Assembly (NCBI RefSeq): GCF_029028005.1 | Contig: NZ_JAOTPO010000003.1 | Location: 372,001-436,000 of the forward strand | Direction: 5' to 3' | DNA from: Alkalihalobacterium chitinilyticum | GTDB lineage: Bacteria > Bacillota > Bacilli > Bacillales > Bacillaceae_F | Length of the DNA: 64,000 bases | Shown: positions 8,539-17,676 of the stretch, piece after piece | How the letters are laid out: each line of letters starts with the position of its first letter | Position numbering within the stretch: position 1 is the stretch's first letter | The notes under the pieces: model-generated | Databases searched by the model: none | What the model was told of the DNA's origin: nothing | Seen by the model: only the letters and a program-made list of their open reading frames with translations | Position numbers and translations under genes: made by a program

Positions 8539-8567
8539 AAAAAGGAGGGGACATTCCCCTCCTTTTT
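8539..8567. terminator. Bidirectional terminator
   Basis: A 12-bp perfect stem (AAAAAGGAGGGG / CCCCTCCTTTTT, loop ACATT) has A- and T-runs on both sides. It serves the YugN-like gene (+) and the convergent lipoprotein gene (-), whose stop codon overlaps its edge. Confidence 0.85.
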
Positions 8568-9024
8568 ACCTTTTCATTATTGATAAAATTCTAAAGCTCT
8601 CATTATGCTCAACTAACTCATACACTATGTTCATCTCTTCAGTCGTTTTTTCACCACGACGGTCAGTCTTTTCTGTCACTTCAAATACGTGAGCGAGAAG
8701 AATTCCTTGTTCATTGTCGAGTACATCACTTACAGTATGTTCAATCAATGTTAAAGTACTTCTTTCTTGTTGAAGGTCATTTACATGACGTCTTATTAAA
8801 TGATAAAAGGTCGAATTTGGAATTAAGAAATGTTCCAATTCACTAAAGTTCCCTTCATTCACTTGAAAGACCATCTCTTGTTTATATTGATTAACAAATT
8901 CAATAGCCGATTGTGTCGATTCTTCTGATGCAGGAACGAATGTCTCCTCTTCGCCATTACCACATCCAGTTATTAAAGATGTTATCGCTAAACTAATAAA
9001 TAGAAAAGTAATTATTTTTTTCAT
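8566..9024 (-). CDS. Hypothetical lipoprotein
   Basis: 152 aa. The type II signal peptide ends in lipobox LITGC (Cys21), followed by GNGEEE. The mature part is a small alpha/beta domain (QSAIEFVNQYKQEM, LEHFLIPNSTFYHLIRRHVNDL, MNIVYELVEHNESFRILSIMK), reminiscent of NTF2/SnoaL-like or TcaA C-terminal folds in which a helix pair packs on a curved sheet. I cannot assign a family. It is probably anchored on the outer face of the membrane. Confidence 0.7.
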   Translation of the reverse strand: MKKIITFLFISLAITSLITGCGNGEEETFVPASEESTQSAIEFVNQYKQEMVFQVNEGNFSELEHFLIPNSTFYHLIRRHVNDLQQERSTLTLIEHTVSDVLDNEQGILLAHVFEVTEKTDRRGEKTTEEMNIVYELVEHNESFRILSIMKR

Positions 9025-9104
9025 CGTAGTACTCCTTTTAAATAATCTTTAACAAGAGTACTTCAAAATGAAAGAAACTTCAACAAAATCGTATAGACAT
9101 TCGC

Positions 9105-9452
9105 TTAATCGTCAAAATGAATGTCTTCAATTTTAATACTAACCCGTTCTACTATAAATCCTGTACAATACTCGATTTCGTGTTTTATGACCTTTTGGAT
9201 TGTTTTAGTCAATTCTCGAAAATCTGAACCATATAATACAGAAAGACTAACATCAAGTTTTAAGGAGTTTTCTTCTACTACAACAGCTATTCCATATTTT
9301 TCATTACGATTTAATGAGTTCCTCACTCGTTTCTTCCACTCATTATATGGTTTAATATAAGGATAATGATTTTCCAAGGAAAAGTAGATAAGATCAATGA
9401 TTACTTTTTCTTTAATATGAAGCTGACCATCTTCAAGCAATTGAATGGGCAT
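9105..9452 (-). CDS. Asp23/Gls24-like protein
   Basis: 115 aa. The C-terminal half (GIAVVVEENSLKLDVSLSV, ELTKTIQKVIKHEIEYCTGF, VERVSIKIEDIHFDD) follows the Asp23/Gls24 pattern: a strand with alternating hydrophobics, a long amphipathic helix, then V-x-V-x-I-x-D-I-H-F. Asp23-family proteins are envelope-stress associated and membrane-proximal in Firmicutes. The N-terminal half is less typical. The start at 9452 has AAGGAGAA upstream. It is divergent from the transporter at 9579. Confidence 0.65.
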   Translation of the reverse strand: MPIQLLEDGQLHIKEKVIIDLIYFSLENHYPYIKPYNEWKKRVRNSLNRNEKYGIAVVVEENSLKLDVSLSVLYGSDFRELTKTIQKVIKHEIEYCTGFIVERVSIKIEDIHFDD

Positions 9453-9578
9453 AATATCATTCTCCTTTTTTTGAATGATTTATTAATATTTCAAGAAAGC
9501 CTTTACAAAGCCTGTTCAATGTTTTGCGTTCATACTATAATAGAACTACATGCCTTTAAGATAGAAAGGGGTTTGAAA

Positions 9579-10637
9579 TTGTCCGCCATCTTCACTAAAC
9601 GAAACATTATTTTAACAGTTACGCTTATACTAATTATCGTTGCAGGTTATTTCATTTTACCTGTTTCTCTTCCGCTTATTTTAGCATTGTTTACAGCGCT
9701 CATACTGACACCTGCTGTAAAGGCCCTTTGTGAGAAAACAAAAATGAAAAGAAACTTAGCCGTTATGATTGTTTTTACGATATTTGTATGCTTTATTGGG
9801 CTAAGTGGTTACTTTATAGTCACTAAAGCAATTACACAAGGCGTACAATTAGCAGAAAACTTACCTACCTATTTAAATGATATAAATCGGGCTTGGTTTT
9901 CATTTCAAAGAGATTTAGAAAGTAAATATGCGGATTTACCTCCTGATTTTATCCTTGGAGTAAATGAGCAAGTCACTAACACATTAAATAATTTAAGGAC
10001 TGATTTTGCCAATAGAGACTTAATTAGTGATATAACCTCATTAATTACGACGATACCAGCATTTTTAGTAAATTTTTTAGTCTATTTAATCGCTTTGTTT
10101 TTATTTTTATTAGAATTACCAAGACTTAAAAAGCAGTTGTATTCATACTTTTCAGATAAAACCGCGGATAAAGTGAATTTTATGGTCTCACGTTTATCTT
10201 ATGTTATCGCTGGATTTTTTAAAGCACAATTTTTGGTGAGTATTATTATTTTCATTGTATCTTTAATTGGGCTATTGATTATCGTCCCGGAGGTAGCTTT
10301 ACTGATGGCCTTTATTATTTGGATCATCGACTTTGTGCCAATTATCGGCTCTATCGCCATTTTAGGACCATGGGCACTATTTTATCTATTTACCGGTGAT
10401 GTTGGATTAGGAACCCAACTGTTAATTTTAGCAGGTGTGTTATTAATCATTCGTAGAACAGTCGAACCAAAGGTAATGGGACAGCATATCGGTCTATCCC
10501 CGCTTGCCACACTAATTGCCATGTATATCGGTTTAATGCTCTTTGGCGTCGCAGGTTTTATTATCGGACCATTAATTGTCATTGCCTTTACTTCAGCTAA
10601 GGAAGCCGGCATTATTAAATTAAATGTAAAAATTTAA
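9579..10637 (+). CDS. AI-2E (TqsA/YtvI-type) family transporter
   Basis: 352 aa. About eight transmembrane helices are visible. Two lie near the N-terminus, with a hydrophilic region from about 85 to 155 (QLAENLPTYLNDINRAWFSFQRDLE). The rest follow, including the family-typical GxxxG-rich segments WIIDFVPIIGSIAILGPWALFYL and RTVEPKVMGQHIGLSPLATLIAMYIG. AI-2E family members export small molecules or act as Na+/H+ antiporters; the substrate is unknown. The TTG at 9579 was chosen because AAAGGGG lies 7 nt upstream and the longer frame reaches back into the divergent gene. Confidence 0.85.
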   Translation: MSAIFTKRNIILTVTLILIIVAGYFILPVSLPLILALFTALILTPAVKALCEKTKMKRNLAVMIVFTIFVCFIGLSGYFIVTKAITQGVQLAENLPTYLNDINRAWFSFQRDLESKYADLPPDFILGVNEQVTNTLNNLRTDFANRDLISDITSLITTIPAFLVNFLVYLIALFLFLLELPRLKKQLYSYFSDKTADKVNFMVSRLSYVIAGFFKAQFLVSIIIFIVSLIGLLIIVPEVALLMAFIIWIIDFVPIIGSIAILGPWALFYLFTGDVGLGTQLLILAGVLLIIRRTVEPKVMGQHIGLSPLATLIAMYIGLMLFGVAGFIIGPLIVIAFTSAKEAGIIKLNVKI

Positions 10638-10685
10638 GGTAATTCACTGAAAGTAATTCACTGAAAACATCAACATCAATCAATA

Positions 10686-10716
10686 AAAAAACTCCTGCTA
10701 TAAAGCAGGAGTTTTT
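10686..10716. terminator. Bidirectional terminator
   Basis: A 9-bp GC-containing stem (ACTCCTGCT / AGCAGGAGT), extended by A/T runs on both sides, lies between the convergent AI-2E transporter (+) and ctaM (-). Confidence 0.85.
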
Positions 10717-10717
10717 C

Positions 10718-11278
10718 TTAATAATACGGTGAAATTAAAATATAAACTAGTACACCAGTTAAACTAACATATAACCATAATGGCATGGTCCATCTTGCAA
10801 TTTTACGGTGTCTTTCATTCTCCATATTCCAAGCTCTAGCAACTGTAGTTAATGCTAACGGAACAATAGCTGCAGCTAAAATGATGTGAGTGATGAGGAT
10901 AAAGTAATAAATGTATTTTAAAACGCCATCTCCACCATAAGTTGTTGATGCGGAAAGAAAATGATGCCCTACATATGTGACCAAGAATAATGTCGTTGTC
11001 GTAAATGCTAAATATATGAAACGCTTATGCCATGTAATGTTTTTCTTTATAATCGCAATTAATGCAAATAACAGGAATAAGAACGTGAAACTATTAAAAA
11101 TAGCGTTCATCAATGGCAATATCTTAACATCAAATAAATCAAAGTTTTCGACCCCTGGCAATCCTGAAAGAATGATAACTAAACCATTGATTACAATCGT
11201 AATTGCTATGATCCACGGCTTATAATTTCTCTTTTTAAATGATGTTTCACTAATCGTCTCTTGACCGTGACCCTTCAT
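10718..11278 (-). CDS. ctaM: DUF420 / CtaM-type cytochrome oxidase assembly factor
   Basis: 186 aa with four to five transmembrane helices: WIIAITIVINGLVIILSGL, NSFTFLFLLFALIAI, FIYLAFTTTTLFLVTYVGHHFL, YYFILITHIILAAAIVPLALTTV and MPLWLYVSLTGVLVYIL. Conserved His residues in the HHF, THI and ITWHKR contexts fit DUF420 (YozB/CtaM), a factor needed for maturation of a3-type heme-copper oxidases in S. aureus and B. subtilis. Position just downstream of ctaF supports this. In B. subtilis this slot is taken by ctaG, which is a different family. ATG 11278 with TAGGAG upstream is preferred. Confidence 0.85.
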   Translation of the reverse strand: MKGHGQETISETSFKKRNYKPWIIAITIVINGLVIILSGLPGVENFDLFDVKILPLMNAIFNSFTFLFLLFALIAIIKKNITWHKRFIYLAFTTTTLFLVTYVGHHFLSASTTYGGDGVLKYIYYFILITHIILAAAIVPLALTTVARAWNMENERHRKIARWTMPLWLYVSLTGVLVYILISPYY

Positions 11279-11445
11279 CGTTTTCACTCCTATCTTTAAA
11301 ATACTAAACCACTTCTTATTATACACAAATTCAGACAAAATAACTCATTTTTTGCATGAGGTTATTTTACAAAACATTGAACAATTGATTTGAGCACTTT
11401 AGGTGGTTTTTCCATTTAAACCTCCATGTTATTATGCAGAAAAAA

Positions 11446-11473
11446 AGCCGACTGTAAGAAATTACAGCCGACT
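11446..11473 (-). terminator. Terminator of the ctaCDEF operon
   Basis: A 12-bp stem (AGCCGACTGTAA / TTACAGCCGACT, one mismatch/wobble) lies 13 nt after the ctaF stop and is followed by six T on the minus strand. It separates ctaCDEF from ctaM, though 147 nt intervene and read-through is possible. Confidence 0.85.
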
Positions 11474-11485
11474 CTTGTCCTGAAC

Positions 11486-11830
11486 TTAATACTTCGTGAT
11501 ACCTAGTAGAAGCATTAACGCAGCAATTGCAGGAATTGCAATTACAAATCCTGATGCCATAAATGAACTAGCCCATCCATGGTCTTTATCCTTCAAGTGC
11601 ATAAAGTATAACAACTGAAGGAATAGCTGAATTACAGCTAGAATTAAGATGAATGGAATGGCAAAAGTAGCAGGGACGATATCTGTAGCAACTGCTACGA
11701 AAGCCAATAACGTTAAGAAGATCATTAACGCAAACGCGATAATTTGACGCTTCTGCTCGTCATTCGTCTTTCTTAATTCTTCTTCTGACATTGAACTTTT
11801 AGAAAAAGAAGTACTTAAGTTGTCTGCCAT
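11486..11830 (-). CDS. ctaF: Cytochrome caa3 oxidase subunit IV
   Basis: 114 aa. Three transmembrane helices (about residues 30-50, 55-78 and 87-110), including QIIAFALMIFLTLLAFVAV and the QLFLQLLYFMHLKDK motif typical of prokaryotic subunit IV (COX4_pro). This is the small stabilising subunit of the caa3 oxidase. It lies 4 nt after ctaE in the ctaCDEF operon. Confidence 0.93.
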   Translation of the reverse strand: MADNLSTSFSKSSMSEEELRKTNDEQKRQIIAFALMIFLTLLAFVAVATDIVPATFAIPFILILAVIQLFLQLLYFMHLKDKDHGWASSFMASGFVIAIPAIAALMLLLGITKY

Positions 11831-11834
11831 AAAC

Positions 11835-12455
11835 TTAACCTCCTATTCCCATTAGATATACTACTGTAAAGATAAATACCCAAACTACGTCGATAAAGTG
11901 CCAGTAAAGGCTGGCAACGTAGAATTTCGGGGCATTTGTTAACGTAATACCAGAACGTCTGTAACGAATTAACAAACAAACGATCCAAGAAAGACCAAAG
12001 ACAACGTGGGCACCATGCAAACCAACTAATGTGTAGAAAGATGATGCAAAAGCGCTTGTCGTATAACCTAAACCATAGTGAACTGAGTACTCGTAGAACT
12101 CGTAAATCTCCATTCCTAAGAACCCAATTCCTAATAATACTGTAACCCATAACCAAGCAACCATTGCCTTGAAATTATTCTTTTTCATGGCATACATTGC
12201 TAGTACACTCGTTAAACTACTTGTTAAAAGTAGCATTGTCATGATGAATACTAATGGTAATTGGAAAATCTCAGCTGGCGTTGGACCATCAGCAACCCCG
12301 TTACGAAGACCTAGGTACGTCCCAAAGAATGTTGCAAATAGTACAGTTTCTCCACCTAAGAAGAACCAAAATCCTAAAAATTTATTTTTCCCTTCGAGGG
12401 TGGCCCTCTCCGGATGAGGAGGAAGCCCTTTAGAAGTATCTACCGCGTGTCCCAT
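11835..12455 (-). CDS. ctaE: Cytochrome caa3 oxidase subunit III
   Basis: 206 aa with five transmembrane helices. Typical subunit III segments are KFLGFWFFLGGETVLFATFFGTYL, GLHGAHVVFGLSWI and FYVASLYWHFIDVVWVFIFTVVYL (the WHFVDVVW motif). Subunit III sustains proton uptake and enzyme stability. It starts at ATG 12455 with AGGAGGTAAG upstream, 2 nt after ctaD. Confidence 0.95.
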   Translation of the reverse strand: MGHAVDTSKGLPPHPERATLEGKNKFLGFWFFLGGETVLFATFFGTYLGLRNGVADGPTPAEIFQLPLVFIMTMLLLTSSLTSVLAMYAMKKNNFKAMVAWLWVTVLLGIGFLGMEIYEFYEYSVHYGLGYTTSAFASSFYTLVGLHGAHVVFGLSWIVCLLIRYRRSGITLTNAPKFYVASLYWHFIDVVWVFIFTVVYLMGIGG

Positions 12456-12457
12456 CG

Positions 12458-14329
12458 TTAGCTTACCTCCTTCTCTTTAATTTCTTCAACTGGAATATAA
12501 TATCCATGATCTTCTTTAACTGAACGTGCAATCATTGAACCAAACGTTACAACAGCACCTAGACCGATAACAACAAATGGCGAAACGATTGGGTTCTCCA
12601 TGTTCATCATAACAAAACCAAAACCTAAGATGAATAATCCAATTGACATAATGAACGGAATAATTGATCCATTTGGCATATGAATTGGAGCGATTGGTTC
12701 AGCTGGTTTCATTTTCCCATCTCCATGAATTTTCTCATAGAAAAGTGGATCTAATGAACGAACTTGTGGCGTTTGTGCAAAGTTATACTCAGGTACTGGA
12801 GTAGGTGTAGCCCACTCTAATGTACGAGCATCCCATGGATCTGCAACTGTTACACGCTCACCTTTAAATGCTGAATACACAACGTTGAGTACTAGTACGA
12901 TAACCGCTGCACTCATGAAGAATACACCAATTGTACTAATATAGTTAAATGCATTTAAACCTTGACCATCTAGGTATGTGTATACACGACGAGGCATACC
13001 CATTAAACCTAAGAAGTGCTGAATGAAGAATGTTAAGTGGAACCCGATTGCAAATAAGATATACATAAGGATCCCTAATTTTTCATTAAGCTTATGACCA
13101 AACATTTTAGGATACCAGTAGAATAACCCAGCAAATAAAGCGAATACGATACCACCAACGATAATGTAGTGGAAGTGAGCTACTACAAAGTAAGTATCAT
13201 GATATAAGTAGTCTACAGGTCCCATTGCAAGCATAACACCTGTAACCCCACCAAGTACGAATGTTGGAACGAAAGTTGATGCAAACAACATGGATGTATT
13301 GAATGTTAGTTTTCCACCCCACATTGTAAATAACCAGTTAAATACTTTAATACCAGTTGGTACTGCAATTGTCATCGTTGCAACTGCAAAGATTGCATTA
13401 GCAATTGGTCCCATACCTACAGTAAACATGTGGTGAGCCCAAACCATGAAACCTAAGAATGCGATAACGATTGTCGCAAATACCATTGCTGTATAACCAA
13501 ACAAACGCTTTCTTGAGAAAGCAGGAAGCACTTCTGAAATAATACCAAAAGCAGGAAGTACTAGAATATATACCTCTGGGTGTCCGAAGATCCAGAAAAT
13601 ATGTTGCCATAATACAGTGTTACCACCCATACCTGGGATGAAGAATTGTGCACCAAAGATACGGTCTAACATTAATAAAGCAAGACCAGCTGCTAATGGT
13701 GTGAAAGCAAATAAGATTAGCATTGATGAAATAAATGATGTCCATACGAATAATGGTAGACGCATCATCGTCATACCAGGTGCACGCATGTTAATGATTG
13801 TTACTAGGAAGTTGATACCTGATAATAATGTACCGATACCAGCAACCTGTAAACCTAACACGTAAAAGTCAAGTCCTAGACCAGCATAGTCACGACCAGC
13901 TAGAGGAACGTATGCCGTCCAACCAGCGTCCGGTCCACCACCGAAGAACCAACTCATATTTGTTAATAAAGCACCAAAGAAGAAAATCCAAAAACCTAAT
14001 GAGTTAACAAATGGGAAAGCTACGTCACGCGCCCCGATTTGTAATGGAATCATATAGTTCATAAAAGCAAACAGTAACGGTGTTGCCACAAAGAAAAGCA
14101 TGACCGTACCGTGCATTGTAAGTAATTCATTAAATGTTTGACCCGTCATAAATGTATTTTCTGGGTACATCAACTGGATTCGCATTAATAATGCCATTAG
14201 TCCAGCTTGAACGAAGTAAAGCGTACCAGCTACTAAGTAGAGGATGGCTATTTTCTTATGGTCAACAGTAGTTAACCAATCCCAAATTACACTTTTTGAC
14301 TTTGTATTAGCCAATGAAGTTGTAGCCAA
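12458..14329 (-). CDS. ctaD: Cytochrome caa3 oxidase subunit I
   Basis: 623 aa with 12-14 transmembrane helices. Heme a, a3 and CuB ligands are present: the N-terminal MHG motif (LTMHGTVMLFF), WIFGHPEVYILVLPAFG (CuB His and cross-linked Tyr), WAHHMFTVG (two CuB His) and DTYFVVAHFHYI (heme His pair). It reduces O2 to water and pumps protons. I use the TTG at 14329 as start because GGAGGG lies 8 nt before it. The in-frame ATG 24 nt further upstream has no Shine-Dalgarno, and the TTG gives the family length. It follows ctaC by 33 nt. Confidence 0.96.
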   Translation of the reverse strand: MATTSLANTKSKSVIWDWLTTVDHKKIAILYLVAGTLYFVQAGLMALLMRIQLMYPENTFMTGQTFNELLTMHGTVMLFFVATPLLFAFMNYMIPLQIGARDVAFPFVNSLGFWIFFFGALLTNMSWFFGGGPDAGWTAYVPLAGRDYAGLGLDFYVLGLQVAGIGTLLSGINFLVTIINMRAPGMTMMRLPLFVWTSFISSMLILFAFTPLAAGLALLMLDRIFGAQFFIPGMGGNTVLWQHIFWIFGHPEVYILVLPAFGIISEVLPAFSRKRLFGYTAMVFATIVIAFLGFMVWAHHMFTVGMGPIANAIFAVATMTIAVPTGIKVFNWLFTMWGGKLTFNTSMLFASTFVPTFVLGGVTGVMLAMGPVDYLYHDTYFVVAHFHYIIVGGIVFALFAGLFYWYPKMFGHKLNEKLGILMYILFAIGFHLTFFIQHFLGLMGMPRRVYTYLDGQGLNAFNYISTIGVFFMSAAVIVLVLNVVYSAFKGERVTVADPWDARTLEWATPTPVPEYNFAQTPQVRSLDPLFYEKIHGDGKMKPAEPIAPIHMPNGSIIPFIMSIGLFILGFGFVMMNMENPIVSPFVVIGLGAVVTFGSMIARSVKEDHGYYIPVEEIKEKEVS

Positions 14330-14362
14330 TGGGGATTCCCTCCTTTTATTCAAATTTATAAA

Positions 14363-15379
14363 TTATTCGTTTACTTTTAAAGATTTTAAGAACGCAATTA
14401 GTGCCGCCATATCTTCATCACTAAGATCAGGATAAGCTGGCATGTTATTACCTTGTTTTAAAGACTCAGGATCACGGATCCATGCTTCTAAGTTCTCATC
14501 AGTGTACTCAAGGTAACCTGCAACAACTGTACGCTCACCAAAGTTAGTAAGTGTTGGACCAAGATCTGACCCAGCGCCACTAATAGCGTGACAGCCGATA
14601 CAACCTTGATTTTCAAATACTTCATAACCTTGACGTGCTAAAACTTCAGAACTATCTTCTGCTTTAGCTTGCATACCAGCAACCCAAGCATCGTAATCAG
14701 GACGATCTAAAGCAACTACTTTAAAGTCCATAAGAGCATGCTCAGGACCGCAAAGCTCAGTACATTTTCCTTTGTAAATTCCTGGCTCATCAGCAATTAA
14801 CCATAAGTGGTTTGTAATACCAGGAACATTATCTACTTTACCAGCAAGTGCAGGTACCCAGAATGAGTGTTGTACATCACTTGCATGAAGTTCAAAGATA
14901 ACTTTTTCACCAGTCGGGATGTAAACATCTTGACCAGCTGTAAATCCTTCATCCTCATAATCAAATTGCCACCAGAATTGATGACCTGTTACTTTGATAT
15001 GAACTGTGTGGTCTCCCTCTGGCTCAGTATCAGCCAACATGAAAGATCCAGTGATCGTAGGTACAGCTAAAATTGCTAATAATAGAATAGGAATAGCTGT
15101 CCAAATAATCTCCAGCGTCGTACTCCCGTGAACTTGTTTAGGGTACGTATCATCGCCAGGCTTTCTTCTAAATTTAATTAGAATAATAAAGAATACTGCA
15201 AAAACAAATGCTGCCACGAAAATCATGACGAATAATGACAATAGCATTTTGTCATAAATCCACTGTGCTTGTGGTCCTTTAGGATCAAGCGCAGTTAGGT
15301 TTGCCTCACCACACCCTGTCATAAAGAAGACAAGAAGTGAAAGAGGAAGCAAACGTAAAGCATTTTTCCAATTTCTCAT
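14363..15379 (-). CDS. ctaC: Cytochrome caa3 oxidase subunit II with fused heme c domain
   Basis: 338 aa. The lipoprotein signal ends MTGC (Cys23). Two transmembrane helices follow (about 45-68 and 85-108). The CuA domain includes GHQFWWQFDYED, SFWVPALAGK and GKCTELCGPEHALMDF, holding the CuA Cys pair, His and Met. The C-terminal cytochrome c domain has CIGCH (Cys260, Cys263, His264) and a likely axial Met313 in NNMPAYP. It takes electrons from cytochrome c and passes them to subunit I, which makes this a caa3-type, not quinol, oxidase. ATG 15379 is used; a GTG 18 nt upstream is an alternative. Confidence 0.96.
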   Translation of the reverse strand: MRNWKNALRLLPLSLLVFFMTGCGEANLTALDPKGPQAQWIYDKMLLSLFVMIFVAAFVFAVFFIILIKFRRKPGDDTYPKQVHGSTTLEIIWTAIPILLLAILAVPTITGSFMLADTEPEGDHTVHIKVTGHQFWWQFDYEDEGFTAGQDVYIPTGEKVIFELHASDVQHSFWVPALAGKVDNVPGITNHLWLIADEPGIYKGKCTELCGPEHALMDFKVVALDRPDYDAWVAGMQAKAEDSSEVLARQGYEVFENQGCIGCHAISGAGSDLGPTLTNFGERTVVAGYLEYTDENLEAWIRDPESLKQGNNMPAYPDLSDEDMAALIAFLKSLKVNE

Positions 15380-15462
15380 CTGACAATCAATCCTCACTTT
15401 CGCTTTGTAGTGAATACTACGTAATTTATATTACAGTCACTATTCCCCTCATAGTTTTCTCT

Positions 15463-16398
15463 CTATATGTGGACAATGACCATAAGAACAAACAAGATAG
15501 TAAGATAGTTAAGGGAATAAACGAACATTAAACGTGCCCATTTAATATCATCCTTCATCTTAAAACCTGCTATCCCCAAGATTAACCACCCTGCACCAAG
15601 TGCAGCAGCTACTATTGTATATACGAGGCCAAATGGTGCTAACATTAATGAAACTGGGATTAAAATAGCTACATAAAGGACCATTTGACGTTTCGTCATC
15701 TCAAAACCTGCAACAACAGGCAGCATCGGGATACCTGCAGCGCGATACTCCTCACTTCTTTTCATAGCTAACGCCAAGAAATGTGGAGGTTGCCAAAAGA
15801 ACATGATAAAGAATAACAGCCAAGCATACGTGTGAAGTCCTGGGTCAAGTGCTGCCCAACCAATTAATGGCGGTACTGCTCCAGAAATACTTCCAACCAC
15901 TGTATTTAATGAGTGCGTACGTTTAGACCACATTGTATATAAAACAACGTATACAAATAAACCAATAATTCCAATGACAGCTGCAACGGAGTTGGCAAAT
16001 GCTAGAAGCATAATACCTAGCCCCGACTGGATAAGACCTACCCAAAGAATGTGATTCGCTTGAAATCTCCCATTAACAGATGGTCTTGCTTTCGTACGTT
16101 CCATAATTGGATCAATATCTCTATCAATAAAATTATTTAGTGTACATCCTCCAGCCATAACCAAAGCGGCACCTACTATTGCAAAAAACACGATATGGAA
16201 ATTATCTGCCAAACTAATACCCGAGTACTTTGCTGCTAGAAATAGACCAGCAAATGTAGTGATAAGATTCGAAGTAACTATACCTACTTTACCAAGTGTT
16301 AAATAATCTTTCCATGACTTTTGTTGATCGGTTACTATGACACCTGGTTCATTAGGAAGAACATTCGTAGCTTCTATCACCGTGTTGGTCTTATTCAT
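15463..16398 (-). CDS. ctaB: Protoheme IX farnesyltransferase (heme O synthase)
   Basis: 311 aa, UbiA-type prenyltransferase with about nine transmembrane helices. The Asp-rich motif [19 protein letters not shown] holds the farnesyl-diphosphate/Mg site, and the second Asp-containing loop is present further on. It converts heme B to heme O, the substrate of CtaA encoded divergently. GAAAGGGAG precedes ATG 16398. It lies 84 nt upstream of ctaC on the same strand and is likely the first gene of a ctaBCDEF unit. Confidence 0.95.
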   Translation of the reverse strand: MNKTNTVIEATNVLPNEPGVIVTDQQKSWKDYLTLGKVGIVTSNLITTFAGLFLAAKYSGISLADNFHIVFFAIVGAALVMAGGCTLNNFIDRDIDPIMERTKARPSVNGRFQANHILWVGLIQSGLGIMLLAFANSVAAVIGIIGLFVYVVLYTMWSKRTHSLNTVVGSISGAVPPLIGWAALDPGLHTYAWLLFFIMFFWQPPHFLALAMKRSEEYRAAGIPMLPVVAGFEMTKRQMVLYVAILIPVSLMLAPFGLVYTIVAAALGAGWLILGIAGFKMKDDIKWARLMFVYSLNYLTILFVLMVIVHI

Positions 16399-16570
16399 CT
16401 CCCTTTCACCCCCTTTTTCGAGAACGGCTCATAACAGCAACAGAATAGATCAATATCCTATCGAGTTATAACCACATTATATCTTAAAATCTACTTTGTT
16501 TCATCAAAATCCAAAGTTTCACACTATCTTCACATTTTTATGTATCCATAAAATGTTCATTCTCTAGAAA

Positions 16571-16599
16571 TTGACTAAGCCGTTCTTTTTACTTAAGAT
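16571..16599 (+). promoter_or_regulatory. Sigma-A-type promoter of ctaA
   Basis: TTGACT (16571-16576), a 17-nt spacer and TAAGAT (16594-16599), 59 nt before the ctaA start codon. The ctaA-ctaB divergent region is about 260 nt. In B. subtilis it is controlled by ResD; I cannot locate a ResD box with confidence. Confidence 0.65.
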
Positions 16600-16658
16600 C
16601 AATAATAGCCTCATATATTTTAATACATCTAACTCAAAATGAAAAGAAGGTGAATGAT

Positions 16659-17552
16659 TTGCATAGGTATTTAAAAATATTTGGTGTGATCACGTCCATT
16701 GGGATGTTAATTGTTCTACTACAAGGTGCACTGGTTACTAAGACTGGTTCTGGTGAAGGTTGCGGGGCAACATGGCCTTTATGTTTTGGAGAAGTTATAC
16801 CAGCATCTCCAGCAATAGAAACGATTATTGAATATAGTCATCGAATTGTTTCAGCACTTATGGGACTACTCATTATTATCTTTGCAATTTGGGCATGGAG
16901 AAAACTTTCTCATATGCGCGAAGCTAAGTTTTTGGCAATTATGGCAGTATTTTTTATCCTTTTCCAAGGTTTACTAGGAGCTGGAGCAGTAGTGTTCGGT
17001 CAATCAAAAGCTATTCTTGCCTTACACTTTGGTATTTCAGCTATTTCGTTAGCAACTGTAGTACTATTAACCGTTTTAGCATTTGAAGATGGAAAGTCGA
17101 AAGTGCCTGTCCCTAATGTGTCAAAAGGATTTAGGAATTATGTATTTTTTACCATTACCTATTGTTATTTAGTAATATATACAGGTGCATATGTAAAACA
17201 TACTCAAGCAACATTAGCATGTTCAGGATTCCCACTCTGTAATGGACAAATCTTCCCTGGTTTTGCAGGCCCTATTGGTTCTCACTATTTTCACCGTCTC
17301 GTAGGAATAGCTCTCTTCCTTGTTATTTTAGTAATGTTTGTATGGGCAGTAAGGCGCTATCGCCATGAACGTACTATTATTTGGGGCACTGGGCTGTCAT
17401 TATTATTTGTTACTGGTCAGTTCATTAGTGGTGTAGCTGTTGTATTTACTGCAGCATCATTATTTACAGCTATGCTTCATGCTCTTATTATTTCTGTATT
17501 GTTCACGACACTATGCTATTTAACAATGGTCGTTACTAGAAAAAAATATTAA
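16659..17552 (+). CDS. ctaA: Heme A synthase
   Basis: 297 aa with eight transmembrane helices. It has the CtaA signature GALVTKTGSGEGCGATWPLCFGE near the N-terminus, including the functionally important Cys pair, and the heme-ligand His residues in IEYSHRIVS, ALHFGISAISL, HYFHRLVGI and AMLHALIIS. A second Cys pair is in ACSGFPLCNGQ. It oxidises heme O to heme A. The start is TTG 16659 because GAAGGTG lies 6 nt before it and the protein aligns with B. subtilis CtaA; the GTG at 16650 overlaps that Shine-Dalgarno. It is divergent from ctaB. Confidence 0.95.
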   Translation: MHRYLKIFGVITSIGMLIVLLQGALVTKTGSGEGCGATWPLCFGEVIPASPAIETIIEYSHRIVSALMGLLIIIFAIWAWRKLSHMREAKFLAIMAVFFILFQGLLGAGAVVFGQSKAILALHFGISAISLATVVLLTVLAFEDGKSKVPVPNVSKGFRNYVFFTITYCYLVIYTGAYVKHTQATLACSGFPLCNGQIFPGFAGPIGSHYFHRLVGIALFLVILVMFVWAVRRYRHERTIIWGTGLSLLFVTGQFISGVAVVFTAASLFTAMLHALIISVLFTTLCYLTMVVTRKKY

Positions 17553-17607
17553 TAGAATGAAGGAACCATTCAGTAGTAATAGTCTAACTCGGTACCTTAT
17601 AATTATG

Positions 17608-17641
17608 AAAAGACGGGAATGTAAAGCCATTCTCGTCTTTT
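17608..17641 (+). terminator. Terminator of ctaA
   Basis: A 14-bp stem (AAAAGACGGGAATG / CATTCTCGTCTTTT, one mismatch) is followed by CTTTTT. Confidence 0.8.
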
Positions 17642-17676
17642 CTTTTTATACTTCGTTTTTCTTTTACAGAAGCACC

